From an uncultured Spirochaetaceae bacterium (GTDB taxonomy: Bacteria > Spirochaetota > Spirochaetia > SZUA-6 > Bin103), in the NCBI GenBank assembly GCA_913043885.1, contig CAJWOB010000178.1:1-5978 (forward strand): a DNA stretch of 5,978 nucleotides, in the 5' to 3' direction. The notes under the pieces are model-generated. The model made no database searches. It was not told the DNA's origin and saw only the letters and a program-made list of their open reading frames with translations. The translations under genes were made by a program, and so were the position numbers. Each line of letters begins with the position of its first letter. The first letter of the stretch is position 1. Of the stretch, positions 1 to 5,441 are shown one piece after another.

Positions 1-303
1 GATGTGGCTCCAGAAGCGCTCGAGCGTCCGCTCGCCCGAGACCCACTTCTGGCAGAAGACGCCGACGACGCGCTGGACGTCGCGGTGGTCTTCCAGGAAG
101 GAGACCAGGAAGCCCTCCAGTTCACCATCGTCGGCCTCCGACCTGACGAACACGGCCACGCCCGGGTGCCGCGCGATGTGTATGAGCGTACCGTCGCCGA
201 TCTATCGGCAAAGCGGAGCGAGGAGCCGTTCAGCACCTTCCTGCGCCCGCCCTACGTGTCGGTGTCGCGCATCCTCAGCCACTCGAATGCCGCTGGTGAC
301 TAG
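1..303 (+). CDS. C-terminal fragment of an unrecognised protein (5' end outside window)
   Basis: Frame +1 is open from the left edge to a TAG at 301-303, giving about 100 residues of the C-terminus of a larger protein. A GTG at 4-6 could serve as a start, but the frame is already open at base 1, so I treat the gene as truncated by the window. The fragment looks coding: it is rich in Asp, Glu, Ala and Leu, third codon positions are mostly G or C, and it contains mixed hydrophobic/charged stretches such as DVAVVFQEGDQEALQFTIVG and PPYVSVSRIL. The competing frame +2 over the same bases reads as Ser/Arg/Thr-rich sequence typical of a shadow. No transmembrane segment, signal peptide or known motif was seen, and I do not recognise the family. 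Its end overlaps the start of the following beta-propeller gene by 17 bp, so the two are probably co-translated and perhaps functionally linked. Confidence 0.6.
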   Translation, partial: DVAPEALERPLARDPLLAEDADDALDVAVVFQEGDQEALQFTIVGLRPDEHGHARVPRDVYERTVADLSAKRSEEPFSTFLRPPYVSVSRILSHSNAAGD

Positions 304-2437
304 TCGGCACTGGCTGCACTCCGGCCTGGTCGGCGCGTGGTGCCTGGCGGCCGTCGCCATCGTTCACGCCGGGCCTCTCCTCATCAACACCGGCCACGTG
401 GGCACGGTCACCGCCCTCGTCACCGTTCCTAGCCAGCAGGTTCTGGTGTCCGGCGGCGAGGATGGCGCCGTGCGGGTGTGGAACACAGGCACCCATGCAA
501 TCCGCCAGCATCTCCGCGTCGGGCTGCAGCCCATCGTCGACCTCGCCGTCCACCCGACGCGACCGCTGGTGGCTGTGCTCCGCCAGACCGACGCGGCCGG
601 TGCCGGCCTCGAGCTGAGCGTGTGGGATTGGCGTGCCGGCGAGGAGCGCCACCGTCGCCAGCTGGACGGACCACCGCTATATCTGGGCTTCTCCTCGAAG
701 GGGACCTGGCTTGTCTACACGCGCCCGGAGTGGGAGAGCGTGGTGCTGCTCGACGCCCAAACCGGCAGCCAGCGGACGTGGCCGGGCTTCGGCATCGTCT
801 CGTTCGTGGCCACCTCCACCAGCGAGCGCACGCTCATGGCCTACCAGCCTAGCGGACGCATCAGCTACTGGAGCATGGCCACCCGCCGCCAGTCGTCGGC
901 GCTGGACACCGCGCCGGCGTTGGAGGACCTCGCGCTCAGCAACGACAAGTCGCTGTTGATCGGCCGCAACGGCGCTCGTCTGCTCGGCGTAGACGTGGTC
1001 ACCGGCGGGGTGGCGGTGGAGGTGGACGCCGCACAGGCGCTGGGGCCCATCGACGCCCCCCGCGCGGGTCTATCGGCAGGCGTCTCCCCGACCATGGCGG
1101 AGGTCGTTCTTGCCGGCAGAACCGGCGGCGGCCAGATCCGTCTCGCCGCGTTCGACCACCGCCGCGGAATGACCCCGACCTGGAGCGCAGAGCTTCCCGC
1201 GGAGGTGGCGTCGTTGGCCCTGGGCACGCGCGGCGCGTACATCGGCTCCACCGACGGCATTTGGCGGGTGGCGCCATTCAGTTTGGCCAGCGCCTTCAGC
1301 GAGGATCAGCTGGCTCCGATCTCGAGCCTGGCCTTCGCCGACGGCCATATGGTGGTCGGCGGCGGGGAACAGGTGGCCGTCGTGCGGTCATCGTTCTTTG
1401 ACGTCGGTCCGGCGCCATCGAGGGCTCGCGGGCGAGAGCCGGCATCGCGCCAGGTGCCCACGGTTACCGTGTTCGATGTCGAGGGCCACCTGCCAGGTGC
1501 GGTCGATGTGGCATCGCCCCCTTGGCTGGCGGCAAGCAGCGACGCAACACCTATCTGGGTGTGGAATGCCGACGGCAGCGACGGGCGGCTGGCGGTGCTG
1601 GATCCATTGCGGCGCCGGCTGCGCATGGCACCGCTGGCGTTCCCATCGCCCCTGGCTGCCGTCACACCGCACGGCGACATGCTGCTTGCGCGCGAGCCGT
1701 CCGGCGTGCTGACGCTGCTCGATGCGGTATCGGTTGCCAGGAGCGCCGCCTCGTTGGACAGCGACATCGCCGACGAGGAGCTGATGGCACAGTTGGTGCG
1801 CGGACAGTTCTGGACGCCGGGGGTAACCGACGCCACGGTCGTCGGCGAGCGATTGGTGGCCGCTACCGCCCGCGGCTCCGACATCGCCACCGCGCTGGTG
1901 CAGATCGACATCGCGACCACCGAAACCGTGCCGCTGTCCGATCCTGCGCTGGTTATCTACGACCTCGAGCATACCCTCGGCACGCTGGTAACCCTCGGTA
2001 TCGAGCCGGGCGCCACCGGGCCAGTGACCGTGCTCAAACAGCACTCCGGGCCGAGCTACCGCTCCAAGCGAACCATCCATCGCGTCGCCAACGAGGATCT
2101 GGGGGCCAGCGTGGTGGTCGATCCGGCCGGCCGGCGGTTCTATAGCTCCCTCGGCAGCGGCGCGGTCAGAGAGTGGACCGGCGCGCGACTGGTCGACCTG
2201 GAGGAGTCGGGGCACCAGCCGCGGCGGCTCTACGTCATCGGCGATCGACTGGTGGCACTCAACACCGACCGCACGTTGTCGGTGTGGGACCGCACCAGCC
2301 GCGAGCTGCTCCTGGACGTATATCTGTTCCGCGACCACGAGTGGTTGGCCGCCACCGCGGACGGGGTGGTGTTGAGCTCGCGCGACAGCTCTCGCTATCT
2401 TGCGGCCGCCGCCGACGCCGCGCTCGCCGGCCGGTAG
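287..2437 (+). CDS. exported WD40-like beta-propeller protein
   Basis: A 716-residue protein. I chose the ATG at 287 because it gives a typical secretion signal: R7/H8, a hydrophobic stretch at about 13-26, and a possible cleavage after VHA (residue 28). The Cys at 19 follows Trp, so it is not a lipobox. The frame is open further upstream, but that part is low-quality shadow of the preceding gene. The mature protein is a series of degenerate beta-propeller blades. The clearest WD repeat is blade 1, with GH at 36-37, SGGEDGAVRVW at 55-65. Other blade-ending strands are LSVWDW (110-115), ISYWSM (192-197), IWRVAP (325-330), IWVWNADG (423-430), VREWTG (627-632) and LSVWD (664-668). About 13 such strands are visible, compatible with two propellers. 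Near the end, HEWLAATADG (684-693) resembles a motif I associate with WD40 proteins that continue into a caspase-like domain, but no such domain follows. A periplasmic or envelope scaffold role is inferred; ligand unknown. Confidence 0.88.
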   Translation: MPLVTSRHWLHSGLVGAWCLAAVAIVHAGPLLINTGHVGTVTALVTVPSQQVLVSGGEDGAVRVWNTGTHAIRQHLRVGLQPIVDLAVHPTRPLVAVLRQTDAAGAGLELSVWDWRAGEERHRRQLDGPPLYLGFSSKGTWLVYTRPEWESVVLLDAQTGSQRTWPGFGIVSFVATSTSERTLMAYQPSGRISYWSMATRRQSSALDTAPALEDLALSNDKSLLIGRNGARLLGVDVVTGGVAVEVDAAQALGPIDAPRAGLSAGVSPTMAEVVLAGRTGGGQIRLAAFDHRRGMTPTWSAELPAEVASLALGTRGAYIGSTDGIWRVAPFSLASAFSEDQLAPISSLAFADGHMVVGGGEQVAVVRSSFFDVGPAPSRARGREPASRQVPTVTVFDVEGHLPGAVDVASPPWLAASSDATPIWVWNADGSDGRLAVLDPLRRRLRMAPLAFPSPLAAVTPHGDMLLAREPSGVLTLLDAVSVARSAASLDSDIADEELMAQLVRGQFWTPGVTDATVVGERLVAATARGSDIATALVQIDIATTETVPLSDPALVIYDLEHTLGTLVTLGIEPGATGPVTVLKQHSGPSYRSKRTIHRVANEDLGASVVVDPAGRRFYSSLGSGAVREWTGARLVDLEESGHQPRRLYVIGDRLVALNTDRTLSVWDRTSRELLLDVYLFRDHEWLAATADGVVLSSRDSSRYLAAAADAALAGR

Positions 2438-2451
2438 CCAGCCGGTATCCG

Positions 2452-3804
2452 TTACGGGTTCTGCCGCGACAACGACTCGAACTTGGTGTACTCGGGTATG
2501 AAGGTGAGGGAGACCTTGCCAACCGGCCCGTTCCGCTGCTTGGCGACGATGAGGTCGGTTTCGTTGTCGCCAGGGCCGCCATCGGCTGGACGCTCGCGGT
2601 GGAGGAACATCACCACATCGGCATCTTGCTCGATCGAGCCCGACTCGCGCAGGTCTGCCAGGGCAGGCACCTTTCCCTCGGTCTCGCGCCTGACCTGAGA
2701 CAACGCGACTACCGGCACGCTGAGCTCGCGTGCCAGCGCCTTCAACGACCGGCTGATCTCCGCGATCTGCTCGTGGCGCGGCAGCTCTTGATGCTCGGAA
2801 GTTATCAGCGTCAGGTAGTCGATGAAGATGATGGCGACGTTGTGATTCGCGCGCATTCGACGCGCCTGTGCTCGAAGGTCGAGCAGGCGCAGGTTGGGGG
2901 AGTCCTCGATGAACAGCGGCGCGTCATAGATACGCCCAGCCGCCTCGGTAATCTTGTGAAAATCAGCGTGGCGCAGCAGGCCGGAACGGATCCGGCTCGA
3001 ATCGAGCCGCGCCTCGCTGCTCAACAGCCGCTGCATCAGCGCCATTGCCGACATCTCGAGGGTGAACAGCCCCACCGGCTGGCGCGGCTCCTGCACGGCG
3101 ATATTCGCCGCCATGGTCAGCGCCAGGGCGGTCTTACCAACCGACGGTCGGGCGCCGATGATGATGAACTCCGACTCCTGAAAGCCGCTGGTAAGATTGT
3201 CTAGGTCGGCGAAACCGCTGGGCACCCCAGTGTAGCTGCCACTCGAGTGGTACAGATTCTCGATAACGGTGACTGTCTCGGCGATGATCTCCTTGGCCTG
3301 CCGGTAGGAGCCAGCGTGCTGGCGGTCGTTGATCTCGAAGATCTGCCGCTCCGCCTCCTCGACGATGTAGTCGGTGGCGACGGAGCTCTCGAACGAGCTG
3401 GCCACGATCTCGGAAGCGATGCGTGCTAGCTCGCGACGGACGCTGAGCGCCTGAACGATCTTGGCGTAGTACTCGACGTTGGCACTGGTCGGCACCGATG
3501 AGGTGAGCTGGGACACGGACGCTCGCCCGCCCACCGCTTCGAGGTCGCCGCGACGACTTAGCTCCTCGCTGAGGGTAATGAGATCGATCGCGTCGTTGCG
3601 ATCGAACAGGGCGAGGATGGCCCCGTAGATCTTGCGGTGGGCGGCCCGGTAGAAGTCCTCCTCGCGCAGGTACCGAAGCACCGTCGATAGCGCTTCGGGA
3701 TCGAGGAGGAGGGCGCCGAGTGTCGCTACCTCGGCACTTATGTCGTGTGGCGGGACGGCCCCGGGGAGGGAAGACGGCGCGGCCGGCGCGTGCGCCTCGG
3801 CCAC
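2452..3804 (-). CDS. dnaB: replicative DNA helicase DnaB
   Basis: A 450-residue hexameric helicase that unwinds DNA ahead of the replication fork and recruits primase; length is normal and there is no intein. The N-terminal domain opens with PPHDISAEVATLGALLLDPE (18-37) and runs to about 160; the linker helix region follows. The RecA-like ATPase domain has Walker A GARPSVGKTA (217-226, K224/T225), the catalytic Glu at 250 (FTLEMS), Walker B IIFIDYL with D329, the sensor Gln in LSQVRR (Q370), and the piston/arginine-finger motif KQRNG (K422, R424). All key residues are present. The start is a GTG at 3804: it is the only start codon between the in-frame rplI stop 15 nt upstream and the conserved domain. 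There is no recognisable ribosome-binding site before it, so translation probably depends on coupling to rplI. Residues 2-17 form a short Ala/Pro-rich lead-in. Last gene of the minus operon; its stop faces that of the beta-propeller gene 14 bp away. Confidence 0.98.
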   Translation of the reverse strand: MAEAHAPAAPSSLPGAVPPHDISAEVATLGALLLDPEALSTVLRYLREEDFYRAAHRKIYGAILALFDRNDAIDLITLSEELSRRGDLEAVGGRASVSQLTSSVPTSANVEYYAKIVQALSVRRELARIASEIVASSFESSVATDYIVEEAERQIFEINDRQHAGSYRQAKEIIAETVTVIENLYHSSGSYTGVPSGFADLDNLTSGFQESEFIIIGARPSVGKTALALTMAANIAVQEPRQPVGLFTLEMSAMALMQRLLSSEARLDSSRIRSGLLRHADFHKITEAAGRIYDAPLFIEDSPNLRLLDLRAQARRMRANHNVAIIFIDYLTLITSEHQELPRHEQIAEISRSLKALARELSVPVVALSQVRRETEGKVPALADLRESGSIEQDADVVMFLHRERPADGGPGDNETDLIVAKQRNGPVGKVSLTFIPEYTKFESLSRQNP

Positions 3805-3821
3805 TGGCGGCGCGTGCGCCT
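3784..3821 (-). repeat. 14-bp direct repeat flanking the dnaB start codon
   Basis: The minus-strand sequence AGGCGCACGCGCCG occurs at 3808-3821 (starting within the rplI stop codon) and again at 3784-3797 (codons 3-7 of dnaB), offset by 24 nt, which keeps the reading frame. The unit is nearly self-complementary (GGCGC/GCGCC arms around AC), so the two copies could also pair with each other, leaving the GTG start in the loop. Whether it matters for expression or is only a trace of a small duplication cannot be told from sequence alone. Confidence 0.6.
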
Positions 3822-4440
3822 AGTCGGCAACCGGCTCGGCAGCTTCGTCCGAAGCAGCCTCGGCCGAAGCCTGAGATTCGGCGGACGCACCAGCATCGGC
3901 CGAACCTGCTGCATCAGCCGCGCCTTCCGGAGCCGGCTCCGATTCGCCGCCGTCGGTCTCGTCGCTCGCAGCCGCGGCTGCGGCAGCACTGCCCCCTTCG
4001 CCGGTGATAATCACCTTCAGGTTCGCGGATTCACTCTCGTACAGGCGCAGCCGTACTTCGTGTTCGCCGATGGTCTTGAGCGAGTGGTCGGGCACCTCGA
4101 TGCGACGCCGATCGATCTCGTAACCACGGCTCTCCAGCTCGGCGGCGATGGCGGCGTTGGTGATGGAGCCAAACAGCTTGCCGGTATCGCCGGCGGTCAT
4201 CTCGAAGGTCAGCGTTTCGGCCTCGAGGCGGTCGCGCAGGCTCACGGCGCTGGCGCGCTTGTCCGCCTTGCGCTTCTCGATGGCGTCGCGATGGTGCTCG
4301 AGCTGGGCGACGGCATGCGTGGAGTAGCGAACCGCCGCCTTCTGCCGCAGCAGGAAGTTGCGGGCGTATCCGGCGGCCACCTCGCAGACGTCCCCCTCCT
4401 CGCCAAGTCCTAGCACGTCCTCCTGCAGTATCACTTTCAT
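3820..4440 (-). CDS. rplI: 50S ribosomal protein L9 with long acidic Ala-rich tail
   Basis: L9 binds 23S rRNA near the base of the L1 stalk and has two globular domains joined by a long helix. The N-terminal rRNA-binding domain is clear: MKVILQEDVLGLGEEGDV (1-18) followed by VAAGYARNFLL (21-31), matching the family signature. The connecting helix, rich in Lys, Arg, Glu and His, spans about 41-75. The C-terminal domain carries GKLFGSIT (87-94) and LKTIGEHEV (121-129), and ends near LKVIITG (141-147). A normal L9 is about 150 residues; this one continues for about 59 more, a tail of Ala, Ser, Gly, Glu and Asp with roughly 15 acidic residues and no Lys or Arg. The ATG at 4440 has a strong AAGGAG six bases upstream. 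The upstream membrane-protein gene stops 1 nt before this start, and dnaB begins 15 nt after the stop, so rplI sits inside a coupled operon. Confidence 0.98.
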   Translation of the reverse strand: MKVILQEDVLGLGEEGDVCEVAAGYARNFLLRQKAAVRYSTHAVAQLEHHRDAIEKRKADKRASAVSLRDRLEAETLTFEMTAGDTGKLFGSITNAAIAAELESRGYEIDRRRIEVPDHSLKTIGEHEVRLRLYESESANLKVIITGEGGSAAAAAAASDETDGGESEPAPEGAADAAGSADAGASAESQASAEAASDEAAEPVAD

Positions 4441-4441
4441 G

Positions 4442-5410
4442 TCAGTCTCCTTGTTCCTGGTCGTCGCGCTCGCCGTCGCCGTCGCGGCGGTAGTTTACCC
4501 ACATCTCCGACGCTCCCAGAAGCGCGAGCACTGTTAGCGGCACTACGATGCCGCGTCCGCGCGTCAGCATGAACAGCGCGAACAGCACGACGGCGCGCCC
4601 CATCGAGCCTACGTTGAATCGCTGTACCAGCGAGAAGGCAATTCCCATGCCTTGTAGCGCGTACAGCAACATCACCACGGCCAGGATGTTCCAGCTGATC
4701 TGCGCCAGACTCGGCACACCCGCAAACTCCGCCACCAATGCGGTTGCCGCCAGGACGAGGGAGGGCCACAGCAAGCGCGGATCGACGTGGAACTGCTGCA
4801 GGGGCGCTATCGGGGACGGGAGGCCGATCGACCGCGCGCCCCACCGCGTACCCAGCCACCATCCCGCGCCGACGGGCAGGACGAACATCAGCAGTAGGGT
4901 GGAGTTCGGCCACCAGATAGCGCGGATTACGGTTTCGAACAGCTCGCGCTGCTGTTCGAGGTCCACCTGCGGTAACGAGAACTCCTCCAGCTGCGGCAAC
5001 AGCGGCGCCATCAGCGGGACCGCGATCACCGCGGCGGCCCCACTGCTGATCAGCAGCCGGTACGCCGCACGCATGTTGAGCAGGCGCCGCTCGTTCAATA
5101 GCCACAGCGCCCCGATCAGGAGGATGGCCCAGTAGTGGAACGCGCGTCCGATTATCTGCTGGATGCCCTCGTCAGCGGCGGCGGTGGAGATGATCAGCAT
5201 GATGACCGCGGCGCCCGAGCCGGCGTAGAGGAGGGCGCTGGTGCCACGGCGTACTGCCAGAATCTGCAGCGGAGCCAGCATCACCCCAGCCAAGATGAAC
5301 AGGGGAGGTGCGAGAATGCTCCCGAGCACGGCAAGCGCCGCAGCGCCACCGACCTCGTACCAGAACAGCGCAGGGTCGTTCTGTCTCAGCCGGGTGCTGA
5401 GCTCAGACAT
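4442..5410 (-). CDS. multi-pass membrane protein, probable YybS/DUF2232 family
   Basis: A 322-residue integral membrane protein when started at the ATG at 5410 (MSELSTRLRQ). Hydrophobic segments lie at about 20-52 (two spans split by APP), 58-78, 92-106, 118-138, 170-190, 212-230, 238-262 and 270-304 (probably two spans), so eight to ten membrane passes. A hydrophilic loop rich in Glu and Gln lies at 140-165, and the C-terminus is charged (RRDGDGERDDQEQGD). The family call rests on topology, on the C-terminal ALQGMGIAFSLVQRF stretch (251-265), and on position: DUF2232/YybS genes sit upstream of rplI in several phyla, and in Bacillus subtilis yybS is followed by gdpP, rplI and the helicase gene. 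There is no gdpP homologue here. The molecular function of the family is unknown to me. A longer reading frame to 5521 would overlap rpsR by about 80 bp and was not chosen. The start has only a weak ribosome-binding site, 31 nt after the rpsR stop. Confidence 0.85.
   Translation of the reverse strand: MSELSTRLRQNDPALFWYEVGGAAALAVLGSILAPPLFILAGVMLAPLQILAVRRGTSALLYAGSGAAVIMLIISTAAADEGIQQIIGRAFHYWAILLIGALWLLNERRLLNMRAAYRLLISSGAAAVIAVPLMAPLLPQLEEFSLPQVDLEQQRELFETVIRAIWWPNSTLLLMFVLPVGAGWWLGTRWGARSIGLPSPIAPLQQFHVDPRLLWPSLVLAATALVAEFAGVPSLAQISWNILAVVMLLYALQGMGIAFSLVQRFNVGSMGRAVVLFALFMLTRGRGIVVPLTVLALLGASEMWVNYRRDGDGERDDQEQGD
4447..4452 (-). promoter_or_regulatory. ribosome-binding site of rplI
   Basis: The minus-strand hexamer AAGGAG lies six bases before the rplI ATG and inside the last codons of the upstream DUF2232 gene. 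It is the only strong Shine-Dalgarno sequence at a gene junction in this operon. It fixes the rplI start and implies that ribosomes finishing the membrane-protein gene are well placed to start rplI. Confidence 0.85.
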
Positions 5411-5441
5411 GTGCGGTGACCGACCTACGGCCTGCGGCCAG

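Noticed and set aside
2..286. Upstream extension of the beta-propeller reading frame (open from base 2)
   Set aside because: It reads as Ser/Arg/Thr-rich sequence without domain character, overlaps the better coding frame +1, and would bury the signal peptide that starts at 287.
287..373. Lipoprotein signal for the beta-propeller protein (Cys at residue 19)
   Set aside because: The residues before the Cys are GAW, which does not fit a lipobox; a plain signal peptide cut after VHA at 28 fits better.
1388..2338. Minus-strand open frame of 316 codons (and a 204-codon one at 1306-1920) inside the beta-propeller gene
   Set aside because: Both are antisense shadows of a convincing gene, with composition typical of reverse-frame translation of GC-rich DNA.
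2438..2460. Short inverted bits (CCG-TTA-CGG, CGG-TAT-CCG) as a bidirectional terminator
   Set aside because: Stems are only 3 bp and there is no T run on either strand.
2173..3204. Long + strand open frame of 343 codons antisense to dnaB
   Set aside because: It spans the end of one real gene and the antisense of another, is Arg/Gly/Leu-rich, and resembles no protein; it is a by-product of high GC.
3968..3981. Perfect 14-bp palindrome GCAGCCGCGGCTGC as a possible operator
   Set aside because: It lies in the poly-alanine part of the L9 tail, and runs of mixed Ala codons easily give such palindromes; it is deep within an operon.
4548..5135. + strand open frame of 195 codons opposite the membrane protein
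   Set aside because: Ser/Arg/Thr-rich shadow without hydrophobic or domain structure, opposite a clear multi-pass membrane protein.
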